NCBI GenBank assembly: GCA_947254025.1 | Contig: CAMYBS010000009.1 | Location: 1 to 46,142, forward strand | Direction of reading: 5' to 3' | Source: an uncultured Clostridia bacterium | Lineage (GTDB): Bacteria; Bacillota; Clostridia; Tissierellales; Peptoniphilaceae | DNA length: 46,142 nt | The notes under the pieces: model-generated | Told to the model about the DNA's origin: nothing | The model's database searches: none | The model's input: only the letters and a program-made list of their open reading frames with translations | Translations under genes and position numbers: made by a program | Part shown: piece by piece, positions 17,736 to 25,816 of the stretch | Numbering within the stretch: the stretch's first letter is position 1 | Layout: every line of letters begins with the position of its first letter

Positions 17736-18590
17736 TTATATACCTGTTAAATATTCTACTTTTAGGCCTTTTCCCTCATATTCTTTTAATTTTTCTTCAT
17801 TTAGTCTAATATTGTAGGATTTATAATCTTGACTATCTATCTCTGGTTTGTCAAATTCAAGTAGTTCTTTTATTTTACCGCTTGATACATTTCCTATTTC
17901 ACAATCGTGAACAAACCAGAATATATCTCTAACCATCATTGATCCATCTGGTCTAGCTGATGATGAATCATTTATAAAAAGTTCTTGTAAACATTCTTTT
18001 AGTACAGCTAAATCGTCATCTGTAAATTTGTTCTTCTTTGCAAAATTTACATTTACCGCTCCATTAACAACATATATAGCATGATTAACATAATGTTTTG
18101 AGCCCATTGTATCGGAGGATTTGCCGCCACCTTCTTTTTCCATGCTGTTAACGCTCTTTGTAATCTGCATAGTTGTAATATCTATAGGCTCAAGCGATTT
18201 AGCGATGGATATACTAACTGGTCCTCTTATGCCGACAGCTTTCTTGTCATATGTTATTACTTGTCCAAAGCTTCTAACATCAAGCCAAGTTCCACAGCAT
18301 AAATTATATGCTTCTTCATCTGTTGCTTTTTTATCTACAACGCTGCTATATCTTTTTTCAAGTGATGTAAATCCGTCATCTGACTTTTCATTGCTCTTTA
18401 CAAAGATGTTGTATCCTTTATCTTGCATTCTATTTCTAATCTTTCTTTTTATACAAACATCTGAAATTTCTCCATATCCATAAGAATCACTTCTTGGCAT
18501 GTTGCCTGCAAGCGGATCTCCATTTGGATTTGCATTATTTACTTCAATTGTCATTATGAAGTCGACCTTTTTTTCAATTACCTTACTCAT
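17736..18590 (-). CDS. cas7: Cascade backbone subunit Cas7 (Csd2, type I-C)
   Basis: 284 residues. Repeated subunits coat the crRNA spacer; each subunit folds out every sixth base of the guide. The N-terminal motif IEVNNANPNGDPLAGNMPR is the Csd2 hallmark, and later VRSFGQVI and RGPVSISIAKS also match the family. The start ATG overlaps the cas8c stop in TAATG. Expression should be controlled by the cas5c promoter at 21304-21332 and therefore by the CreR-like RNA. Confidence 0.98.
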   Translation of the reverse strand: MSKVIEKKVDFIMTIEVNNANPNGDPLAGNMPRSDSYGYGEISDVCIKRKIRNRMQDKGYNIFVKSNEKSDDGFTSLEKRYSSVVDKKATDEEAYNLCCGTWLDVRSFGQVITYDKKAVGIRGPVSISIAKSLEPIDITTMQITKSVNSMEKEGGGKSSDTMGSKHYVNHAIYVVNGAVNVNFAKKNKFTDDDLAVLKECLQELFINDSSSARPDGSMMVRDIFWFVHDCEIGNVSSGKIKELLEFDKPEIDSQDYKSYNIRLNEEKLKEYEGKGLKVEYLTGI

Positions 18591-20542
18591 TATTTTTCCT
18601 CCTTATTTATATCATTATTTTTTAAACCAAAACGTTTTTCTGCATAATAGCCATATAAAAACCTACTACTTAAAGCTTTATTGTCTTCTTTTTCTGATAT
18701 ACCAAGTTCGCCTAATTTTATAAATATATCTTCTTTCTCTCTGTCTAGCAATACTGCAAAGCCAGGATTTGTGGCCTTTAATTTGTTCATATATGTTTTA
18801 GTTTTTTCGTCTAAAACTTTTGTCATTTGTAAAGGATTTTTTGTAAATGATGTCCAATACCTATCTGCATTAGTAAGTCTTATTGCTTCACTCTTTTTTG
18901 TTTTTTCTCCGTCACCATACTTAGCTGCGTCAAAAGTCAGTCTTTCTATCATTTCATACACAGCTAATAGTCTACCATAAAGGTATGACCTATCTAAATT
19001 ATCTCTGTCAAGCATATCTTCATTTTCCTCCTTTGATGAATCTCTTAAAACCGCAAGGGATATTGACTGTAAAATATTCCATGTATTTTTATAGTTTAGC
19101 TTTTTTCTAATATTCATATCGATTGCTTTAACAATGTTCTTAGGCATCTCTTTGCCCTCTATGATTGAAATTATCATTTTTTGCAGCTGATCTTTTTTAA
19201 AGCTATCGTTATCATTAACTAGTTTCTTTTCTCTTTCTGTTCCATAAGCAGCATCTAGTATTGAAAATATACTAGGTGTCTTCCTTACCAAATTATTCTT
19301 AGCAAGTGTATAATAATAGTAAGTATTTGACCATGTTTCAAGGTTTTTATAAAGCTGTGATGTCTGAAGCTCTTTAAAGTATCTAATCGATGATCTTCCA
19401 TCGTTAACTTTTTCTAAAATTAGCGCACTATATCTTGAATCTTTAGGTACTTTATCTACACCTGTGATAAAAGAATTAGCTACTTTCTCATTTTCGCTAT
19501 AAACCGCTTTAAATGTGTCCATCGTAGCATCTTCAGCTTCAATCTTATCGATATCGAACTCATCAGACTCGTCTACGCCTGCTATGTTTGGATTTGCAGA
19601 TGTGATAAAAAGCTTCTTATCATTTCTAATGTCATCAGAAAACCAGTTAACTATATACTGCTGACCGCCGAGCCATTTAGACGAATTTTTATTGTCCATT
19701 AAATATTTTAACATTAAATGAGCTTTCTCTGATGTTTCATAGCCTATACTAATTACATCGCTACCTTCTTTAAATCTTCCGATATATGATTGTTTAACTG
19801 CAGAAATAAGTTTAGAATTACCTAAAATACCACGATGCTTGTCTACAATATAATCTTCTTTTCCTGTTATATTACATATTCCGTTCTTTGTTATAGAGTT
19901 TCTAACGTTATTAATATGAACTTGATGGAGTTTTTTGTATTTTGTTACTGAATAATCTTCAAGATTTTTAAAGTCTACTACTTCAAACTCTAAATATATC
20001 TTGTCTAATTCAAGTTTCTTTGTTGTTTCTTTATTTTTATCATTAATAAATGTATATTCTAGTATAGAGGCTTTATCGGTCAACTTTAAAACATCAACAC
20101 CTAATGCATATCTTAAAGCTTCATATATAAAATTTTCTTTTTTAATATAATTGTAAATAATTCTTATAAAATCTTTAATTTCTGTGTCTTTTTCTTCGGC
20201 TATCCAATTTTCTAGCGCATCCATATAATCCTTGTGTCTTTCTTCATTGTAAGAAGCAATATATGAGCAATTATCTACAAGCATATGCGGCATAGAGTTG
20301 CTTGTTCTATTAACTGAGTCCAAGCTTACTGGAAAGATTATTTTCTCATCTTTAACCAAAAATGAACTCTTAACAAAATTAGAATCTCTATCAATGCTTA
20401 TCTTCAATATATTTTCACCTGTAGATACTATAGAATTATGGTATAAAGGAAGTATTACTGAGTCATTACCATTGTAATTATCAACTAAACCTGCCTCGAG
20501 GGATTTATCATATGTTTTTACAAGCGAATTAATCAATGTCAT
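18590..20542 (-). CDS. cas8c: Cascade large subunit Cas8c (Csd1, type I-C)
   Basis: 650 residues, within the usual range for Cas8c, which recognises the TTC PAM and recruits Cas3. In type I-C an internal start in this gene typically makes the small subunit Cas11c; I see a candidate C-terminal region (about residues 500-650) but did not identify a decisive internal ribosome site. Segments such as WLGGQQYIVNWFSDD and NWLEEK-like helices agree with the family. The ribosome site AGGGAG overlaps the end of cas5c. The start is four bases past the cas5c stop. Confidence 0.96.
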   Translation of the reverse strand: MTLINSLVKTYDKSLEAGLVDNYNGNDSVILPLYHNSIVSTGENILKISIDRDSNFVKSSFLVKDEKIIFPVSLDSVNRTSNSMPHMLVDNCSYIASYNEERHKDYMDALENWIAEEKDTEIKDFIRIIYNYIKKENFIYEALRYALGVDVLKLTDKASILEYTFINDKNKETTKKLELDKIYLEFEVVDFKNLEDYSVTKYKKLHQVHINNVRNSITKNGICNITGKEDYIVDKHRGILGNSKLISAVKQSYIGRFKEGSDVISIGYETSEKAHLMLKYLMDNKNSSKWLGGQQYIVNWFSDDIRNDKKLFITSANPNIAGVDESDEFDIDKIEAEDATMDTFKAVYSENEKVANSFITGVDKVPKDSRYSALILEKVNDGRSSIRYFKELQTSQLYKNLETWSNTYYYYTLAKNNLVRKTPSIFSILDAAYGTEREKKLVNDNDSFKKDQLQKMIISIIEGKEMPKNIVKAIDMNIRKKLNYKNTWNILQSISLAVLRDSSKEENEDMLDRDNLDRSYLYGRLLAVYEMIERLTFDAAKYGDGEKTKKSEAIRLTNADRYWTSFTKNPLQMTKVLDEKTKTYMNKLKATNPGFAVLLDREKEDIFIKLGELGISEKEDNKALSSRFLYGYYAEKRFGLKNNDINKEEK

Positions 20543-20546
20543 TTAA

Positions 20547-21272
20547 TCATCTCCCTTCTAATTTTGCATATTCTTCATCAACCGAAAGTTCTTGCTCTGG
20601 ATATTTAAAATCATATGTTGAAAGTTCGTTTTTAACTTCACAATCTTCTTGATCTTTAAAATTAATTACGCCGTCCTTCATTACCACACTTCCAAAGTAA
20701 GAATAAAGTTTTTCTCCTGGCTTATTTGGATACTTAAAACTGTTAAACATTAGGCCAAAGAATAAAGTTTGTCCTTCGTAATAACTTGGCTTTTTTTTGT
20801 ACTCTTCTTCTGTAATTGCGTTAACATATCCTTGACACTCGCTAGCTCCAATAAAGATTGAACGCCTTCCACCTCTTTCGATAGAGCGCTGCATAATTGC
20901 TTCATGCTTTTTCATGTTTCTATCCTTTTTTAAGTCATCTCTAAATAAGTTCCACTCAAAATGGTATTTAATTAAATACTCTGGATTGACTAAGTATGTT
21001 ATGTTGCTTCTGTCTTGTTTGTAATTATCTTTCGGCACTCTAACTCCCATAGTATGTGTTCTTATTGGATTAATTACCTTGACTTCATCCACAACATTTT
21101 TAAGCACAGGTTTAAAGTAACACGCATCAAGTATACCTAAGACAGCTTGCTTTGTTATAACTGGATATGTTGCTTTTTCTCCACCGCCCTTTGTCTCTGG
21201 TGATGTTATTAAACCATAATCTCCTGTCAATCTAATGTAAAAATATTTAGATTTTTCGTTTGGACCATCCAT
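20547..21272 (-). CDS. cas5c: Cascade subunit and pre-crRNA endonuclease Cas5c (Cas5d)
   Basis: 241 residues. In type I-C this protein replaces Cas6: it cuts pre-crRNA at the base of the repeat hairpin, leaving an 11-nt 5' handle, and stays bound to it. Visible are the RAMP opening YFYIRLTGDYGLITSPE, the segment TYPVITKQAVLGILDA, the Lys-His pair in MKKHEAIMQRSIERGG (catalytic in characterised relatives) and RRSIFIGASECQGYV. I chose ATG 21272, preceded by AGGAGG at good spacing. The open frame upstream crosses the promoter. It is the first gene of the transcript cas5c-cas8c-cas7-cas4-cas1. Confidence 0.97.
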   Translation of the reverse strand: MDGPNEKSKYFYIRLTGDYGLITSPETKGGGEKATYPVITKQAVLGILDACYFKPVLKNVVDEVKVINPIRTHTMGVRVPKDNYKQDRSNITYLVNPEYLIKYHFEWNLFRDDLKKDRNMKKHEAIMQRSIERGGRRSIFIGASECQGYVNAITEEEYKKKPSYYEGQTLFFGLMFNSFKYPNKPGEKLYSYFGSVVMKDGVINFKDQEDCEVKNELSTYDFKYPEQELSVDEEYAKLEGR

Positions 21273-21303
21273 AGTATTACCTCCTTTTCTATGTTCACTT
21301 AAT

Positions 21304-21332
21304 ATTATATTATCAATAATTTTGTTTGTCAA
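21304..21332 (-). promoter_or_regulatory. Promoter of cas5c-cas8c-cas7-cas4-cas1, with a pseudo-protospacer
   Basis: Minus-strand TTGACA (21327-21332), 17-nt spacer, TATAAT (21304-21309). The plus strand here is TTC (21294-21296) followed by a sequence (from 21297) that matches the pseudo-spacer at 21416 in 16 of the first 19 positions. A 35-nt Cascade footprint from 21297 would cover the whole core promoter. Confidence 0.9.
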
Positions 21333-21371
21333 GTGTTTTTTTAAATTTAAGAATATATTTTAGTTTCTTTG

Positions 21372-21380
21372 TGGTATAAT
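21372..21380 (+). promoter_or_regulatory. Extended -10 promoter of the CreR-like RNA
   Basis: TGG followed by TATAAT (21375-21380). The expected start at about 21387 falls at the foot of the pseudo-repeat hairpin. The element TGTGGTATAAT is identical to that before cas2. Confidence 0.75.
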
Positions 21381-21386
21381 AAGTTT

Positions 21387-21461
21387 ATCGTAGTATTGAC
21401 TACGCGGATTGAAAAACTTACTATTACATTATAATAAAGGGCATTAGCTCTTTATTTTTTT
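21387..21461 (+). ncRNA. CreR-like self-regulating crRNA-like RNA
   Basis: A predicted RNA of about 75 nt. Hairpin CGTAGT (21389-21394), loop ATTG, ACTACG (21399-21404) takes the place of the repeat stem. The 11-nt handle CGGATTGAAAA (21405-21415) matches the array handle TGGATTGAAAT at 9 of 11 positions. The pseudo-spacer starts at 21416. Pseudo-spacer positions 1-5, 7-11, 13-17 and 19 match the plus strand from 21297, right after TTC, with mismatches only at 6, 12 and 18; similarity is lost from 20. An intrinsic terminator replaces the second repeat. It overlaps the 3' end of cas3 in antisense. Inference: Cas5c processes it, Cascade uses it to bind but not destroy the cas5c promoter. Cas-regulating RNAs of this logic are known for other CRISPR types. 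An antitoxin RNA of the CreTA type is less likely, as no toxin unit is seen. Confidence 0.85.
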
Positions 21462-23868
21462 CTTGATCTATGTTAAAGCCATTATCATTATAGTATTGCT
21501 TTTTAAGTAAAAGAATATCACCATCCATATACGAATCAACAAAGTCATTAAGCTTATCGTTTTCATATACATTTATAGTGTAGCTTTGCATCTCTTTTAA
21601 AAGTCTCTTTATTTTTGATATATTATAGGTTATAGTGTCTTCATTTTCTAAAAGCATCTTTAATTCATCATATTTTCCCTCATTTGATTTTCCTGTTATT
21701 GAACTTTTATAACAAACTATCATTGCCTTTGTATCATTTTTGATTAGGTTAATATTATCAGCAGCGGTTTTGAAACTTTGTCTTAAGATAGGAAAATCTT
21801 TTGTTTTTGTTCCAATATTATTAATGTTATCACTTAATAAGTCAAAAGCACTTGGCTTATCCTTTTCAATCGGATATGCCATTAAGCTTTCATACTTTGT
21901 GTAATAACGCGCAAAAAATTCATCATTTAGTTTATCAATATCTATCTCTCCAGTTTTTTTATTTAGTATAATCTCAGTTATGTCTTTTTTATATTGTATC
22001 GATTCTAAATAATTTAGGTTTTCTTCAAAGCCCATGTTAACTAATTTAACTATACCTTCTTTTAATAACCCGTATCTGTTGCATCTTCCTATAGCTTGTA
22101 TAAGAGAGTCAATGCCTGCATAGGACCTAATAAGTCTTTTAAAATCAACGTTGACCCCAGCCTCAATAAGCTGTGTCGAAACAAGCTTTACAGCTACGCC
22201 TTCTGAAAGTTTTGCTTTTATTTCATTAAGTATATCCTTTCTATGTTCTGGGCAAAAATCTGTATTTAATAAATATATATTAAAGTTATTTCCAAGATCT
22301 TCAAGTAGCATTTTGTATAAATTTCTAGCAGCTCTCTTCGTATTTAATATAATTAGGTTTGAATCCTCTGCATGTGATAATACTTCTGTCTTAATATCTA
22401 CTAAACTGCTTTTCTTACCATCATTAAAATTATATACCTTTGTCCTTTTAAATACCTTGAGCTGATTTTGACTAAGTCTTACAAGATTAGCATTTTTTGC
22501 ATAATTAAGCCTATATTTAATGTTGTCCTCATCATACTTAGGCTGAGTTGCCGTTGATAAAACTATGTTAGCTTTCATTACTGAGGATATAAAATTCATT
22601 GCAAGATTAAATAAATATGTCATCTCTATAGGAAGCGACTGCACCTCGTCAAGTATGATTACAGAGTTTATTAACGAGGAGAATCTCCTTATGTTTGTTG
22701 ACTTTCCTTTAAATAAAGTATTTATGAATTGTACTAAAGTTGTCAAAACTACTGGTGCATCAAAGCTTTCAAATAAATATTCTTTACACATATTTTCTTT
22801 ACTCTCGTCAGCACTTTCATTCTTAGTGTTGTCAAATGATGATTTATTAACTATATTTGAGTGGTATTCAAGTATACTCTTGTCTTTTAACACGTCTTTG
22901 ACTTCACTAGCATTTTGCTCTAAAACAGATAAGAACGCAGTTATATAAAAAAATCTTTTTTTACCTTTAAACTTCATTTGATTTGTAGCATATAACATGC
23001 TCAAAAGCGTTTTCCCAGCTCCAGTTGCAAGATCAAGCTTGTATATTCCATTATTATCAGTGCGGCTCCTACTGTCTACAATAGATTTTAAGTCATTTTT
23101 CACTTTATCCAGATTATTTTTAGGTTCATGAAAACTAGCATATTTCTCATCTAATCTTGCCTTATACACTTCAGCTTTTTCTTGTGCATTATACATAACT
23201 CTATCGTCAATGACTAAATCGTAAGCATTTATAGTATCAACAATGTCTGCATTTTTTAATATTGATAAAAAGAGCCTCATGTATAAAGATAAATAATAAT
23301 AATTAGCTTTATCATCAATATATTTTATCTTATCTTTAGAATTTTTATATTCAAAATATCCTCTCTTAAATATTTCTAATAAATCTACATTTAATTTTTG
23401 TTCAATCTCCTCAATATATGGTAGTACTTCATTTTTGAAGCAAATTTCATCTTCATCAAATCTAAGTCTATCTTTTAATCTGTTAGATAAATTATTGTCA
23501 ATGTCATAATAAGGAATGTCATAAATACCATGATGTGCGCTTATAACATAGGCCATGATATAGAAGTACTCCTGTATTATGTTTAGCTCAAACGAACTTT
23601 GCTTGGCGCACTTACTATATAATGACAATAAATACAACGCTCCTGCCGATGAATGATTTACTCTCTCATCAGTATTATTTATTATTTTATGTTGAAAAGC
23701 TTCACTAGCTTTTCCAATATCGTGAAGTATTCCTACAAGGTACAATGTATTTTCAAAATCTATCTCACTCGCTAAAGATTTAGCTTTATCAGCTGTATTT
23801 TTCAAATGAGTTATAAGCTCTTGCTTTTTAATTTTGCCTTCAGCATTGTCAATGTGTGCGTATTTCAT
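21424..23868 (-). CDS. cas3: CRISPR-associated nuclease-helicase Cas3
   Basis: 814 residues. The N-terminal HD nuclease has His21, His49-Asp50 in GILHDIGKA, His72 in NHSSAG and a later SAHHG. The superfamily 2 helicase follows, with Walker A ATGAGKT near 285, Walker B ILDEVQSLP near 410, STATQP, and motif VI QAIGRCNRYG near 620. It degrades DNA bound by Cascade. All key residues are present. The ATG lies nine bases after the cas2 stop, with AGGAGG overlapping that stop. The 3' end is overlapped by the antisense CreR-like RNA. It is transcribed from the cas2 promoter, separate from Cascade. Confidence 0.98.
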   Translation of the reverse strand: MKYAHIDNAEGKIKKQELITHLKNTADKAKSLASEIDFENTLYLVGILHDIGKASEAFQHKIINNTDERVNHSSAGALYLLSLYSKCAKQSSFELNIIQEYFYIMAYVISAHHGIYDIPYYDIDNNLSNRLKDRLRFDEDEICFKNEVLPYIEEIEQKLNVDLLEIFKRGYFEYKNSKDKIKYIDDKANYYYLSLYMRLFLSILKNADIVDTINAYDLVIDDRVMYNAQEKAEVYKARLDEKYASFHEPKNNLDKVKNDLKSIVDSRSRTDNNGIYKLDLATGAGKTLLSMLYATNQMKFKGKKRFFYITAFLSVLEQNASEVKDVLKDKSILEYHSNIVNKSSFDNTKNESADESKENMCKEYLFESFDAPVVLTTLVQFINTLFKGKSTNIRRFSSLINSVIILDEVQSLPIEMTYLFNLAMNFISSVMKANIVLSTATQPKYDEDNIKYRLNYAKNANLVRLSQNQLKVFKRTKVYNFNDGKKSSLVDIKTEVLSHAEDSNLIILNTKRAARNLYKMLLEDLGNNFNIYLLNTDFCPEHRKDILNEIKAKLSEGVAVKLVSTQLIEAGVNVDFKRLIRSYAGIDSLIQAIGRCNRYGLLKEGIVKLVNMGFEENLNYLESIQYKKDITEIILNKKTGEIDIDKLNDEFFARYYTKYESLMAYPIEKDKPSAFDLLSDNINNIGTKTKDFPILRQSFKTAADNINLIKNDTKAMIVCYKSSITGKSNEGKYDELKMLLENEDTITYNISKIKRLLKEMQSYTINVYENDKLNDFVDSYMDGDILLLKKQYYNDNGFNIDQEKNKELMPFIIM
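21435..21461 (+). terminator. Terminator of the CreR-like RNA
   Basis: TAAAGGGC, loop ATTA, GCTCTTTA (8 bp including one G-U) followed by seven T residues. It lies within the last codons of cas3 on the opposite strand. Confidence 0.85.
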
Positions 23869-23877
23869 AATTGCCTC

Positions 23878-24171
23878 CTAAAATATAAAAGTATCTTCCT
23901 CTGGGTTGAAGCTTGTAGTCCTACCCATCATTTCTACTTTAGGCTTCCAATTGCTTCCAAGATGATAAAATCTTATGCTATCCTTCTCTAAATCTATCTC
24001 TTTTCTTATTTTATATTTAAGCTCTTCAAACTCGGCAGGTGTTACTATGCATTCAAAAACTGAATTTTGTACCCTTTGTCCGTAGTCCTTACATACATTA
24101 GCAACTCTTCTTAACCTTGTTCTTCCTCTGCTATCCATAGTTTCAACGTCATATGTGGCAAGTATCAACAT
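23878..24171 (-). CDS. cas2: CRISPR-associated protein Cas2
   Basis: 97 residues. The ferredoxin-like fold begins MLILATYDVET with the conserved Asp8; RLRRVANVCKDYGQRVQNSVFEC is the family core helix and strand, and SIRFYHLGSNW follows, all typical of type I-C Cas2. It forms the Cas1-Cas2 integrase with the distant cas1 product. It is the first gene of its transcript (ribosome site GGGGTGA) and lies upstream of cas3. In standard I-C loci it is the last gene, after cas1, so here it has been relocated. Confidence 0.97.
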   Translation of the reverse strand: MLILATYDVETMDSRGRTRLRRVANVCKDYGQRVQNSVFECIVTPAEFEELKYKIRKEIDLEKDSIRFYHLGSNWKPKVEMMGRTTSFNPEEDTFIF

Positions 24172-24217
24172 AAAATCACCCCTATATACTAATTCGCATC
24201 CTTATATCCTTAATAAC

Positions 24218-24226
24218 ATTATACCA
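24218..24226 (-). promoter_or_regulatory. Extended -10 promoter of cas2-cas3
   Basis: Minus-strand TGG followed by TATAAT (24218-24223), within TGTGGTATAAT. It leaves a leader of about 40 nt. The -35 is weak, which may mean low or activator-dependent expression. Confidence 0.7.
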
Positions 24227-24291
24227 CATTAAAAGAGTCATTGTTTATAGAAACTATCTAAGCAGATATAATTCATTTAAATTTACCCAAT

Positions 24292-24323
24292 AAAAAATGG
24301 GCTCTGCATCGCGCAAAGCCCAT
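24292..24323 (-). terminator. Terminator of the nifS-to-gltX operon
   Basis: ATGGGCTTTGC, loop GCGAT, GCAGAGCCCAT (11 bp, one G-U), followed by six T on the minus strand. It lies 17 bases after the gltX stop and isolates the cas locus. Confidence 0.93.
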
Positions 24324-24340
24324 AGTCATTTTCCATTATT

Positions 24341-25816
24341 TTATTTAAATTTATCTAATCTCTTGAATATCTTTTCCTTACCTAATAAGTAAAGTATCCT
24401 ATCCATTTCTGGTCCGTGTACTGAGAAGGAAATCATAGCTCTGACTGGCATATAAAGGTTTTTGCCTTTGATGCCTGTCTTCTTTTGTATGCTCTTCATG
24501 AATGTCTTGGCGTAATCAAGTGTGATTTCGTCCACTGATGAAAGCTCTTCTTCGATTGCGTTTGCAAGTACTTTTGCGTTTTCTGCATTGTCACCTTCTA
24601 GGAACTCTTTTGTTTCGTCTGCAAGTGGAAGCTCTTCGAAGATGAATCTTGCCTTCTCTGGCAATTCTGTCATTAGTGAGATGGAGTCTTTAAGTGTGTC
24701 GATTAAAACTTCCATGTACTCTTTGTGTTCTTTTGCAAAGTCTTCTGTGATTAGTCCTGCCTTAATTAGTTCTTCGCTCGCTTCTTCTCTCAATACATTG
24801 ATGTCTTGATTTCTTAAGAACTGTGCGTTAACCCAATCAAGTTTGTCTTTATCAAAGATACCGCCTGTTTTAGAAACTCTTTCGAAGGAGAACTCTTTGA
24901 TTAGCTCATCCATGGTAAATATTTCTTTATTATCTTCTGGTGACCAGCCAACTAGTGCTAAGTAGTTATTTAACGCTTCTGGCAAATAGCCTTTGTCTTT
25001 GAAGTCTTCTACTGACACGTCGCCTTGTCTCTTTGATAATTTCTTTCTGTCTTTGTTAAGTACTGTTGGTAAGTGAACGTACTCTGGTTTTTCCCAGCCA
25101 AGTGCCTCGTATAAGAATACGTGCTTTGGTGTAGATGGTAGCCACTCTTCACCTCTAACGATGTGTGTGATACCCATTAGGTGGTCGTCAACTACGACTG
25201 CCATGTGATATGTTGGGAAGCCGTCTGACTTTAGTAGTACTTGATCATCTATATCTTCTGTGTTGATGGTGATGTCGCCTCTAACTACGTCGTGGAATGT
25301 TATGTCTGTATCCTTTGGTAATTTAAGTCTAACTACGTATGGCTCGCCATTTGCAACCCTTTTCTTTGCTTCGTCTAGAGGGATATTTCTACAGAAGCCA
25401 TCATACTTTGGTATAAGGCCTTTAATTTGTCTTTCTTCTCTGATTCTGTCAAGTCTTTCCTTATCGCAGAAGCAGTAGTATGCCTTGCCCTCTTCGATTA
25501 GCTGATCAACATATTTTCTGTATATATCAAGTCTTTCTGATTGTATATATGGACCGTAGTCACCTTTTTGAACTACCTTGCCATCTTCAATAAAAACGCC
25601 TTCGCTGTAATGTATGCCAGCCCAGTGAAGTGAGTTTATCAAGTTTTCTATAGCCCCTTCGACAAAACGTGTTCTGTCTGTGTCTTCGATTCTTAAGATG
25701 AAGTCTCCGCCCATCTTTTCAGCGAATAAGTAGTTATATAGCGCTGTTCTTAATGAGCCTATGTGCACAAAACCTGTTGGCGATGGTGCAAATCTTACTC
25801 TAACTTTTTTATCCAC
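24341..25816 (-). CDS. gltX: Glutamyl-tRNA synthetase
   Basis: 491 residues, class I synthetase. It has the HIGS version of the HIGH motif at 18-21 (APSPTGFVHIGS) and KLSKR for KMSKS near 250. The Rossmann catalytic core is followed by an anticodon-binding domain. It charges tRNA-Glu; in many Firmicutes lacking GlnRS it also charges tRNA-Gln. I see no evidence either way here. The start is GTG at 25816, overlapping the proS stop by eight bases (GTGGATAA), with GGAAG upstream. Last gene of the operon. Confidence 0.98.
   Translation of the reverse strand: MDKKVRVRFAPSPTGFVHIGSLRTALYNYLFAEKMGGDFILRIEDTDRTRFVEGAIENLINSLHWAGIHYSEGVFIEDGKVVQKGDYGPYIQSERLDIYRKYVDQLIEEGKAYYCFCDKERLDRIREERQIKGLIPKYDGFCRNIPLDEAKKRVANGEPYVVRLKLPKDTDITFHDVVRGDITINTEDIDDQVLLKSDGFPTYHMAVVVDDHLMGITHIVRGEEWLPSTPKHVFLYEALGWEKPEYVHLPTVLNKDRKKLSKRQGDVSVEDFKDKGYLPEALNNYLALVGWSPEDNKEIFTMDELIKEFSFERVSKTGGIFDKDKLDWVNAQFLRNQDINVLREEASEELIKAGLITEDFAKEHKEYMEVLIDTLKDSISLMTELPEKARFIFEELPLADETKEFLEGDNAENAKVLANAIEEELSSVDEITLDYAKTFMKSIQKKTGIKGKNLYMPVRAMISFSVHGPEMDRILYLLGKEKIFKRLDKFK

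Noticed and set aside
21273..21332. Longer Cas5c start upstream of 21272
   Set aside because: It would begin inside the -35 box of the gene's own promoter; ATG 21272 has AGGAGG.
21387..21415. An ordinary decayed CRISPR repeat left by array rearrangement
   Set aside because: The 5' half is not a decayed version of the array repeat: the stem sequence is new but fully paired, and it has its own promoter, target and terminator. The true decayed repeat at 10174 shows the opposite pattern, a broken stem.
21387..21461. A CreTA-type antitoxin RNA rather than a cas regulator
   Set aside because: No small toxin unit with a matching promoter was seen, whereas the guide matches the cas5c promoter next to TTC.
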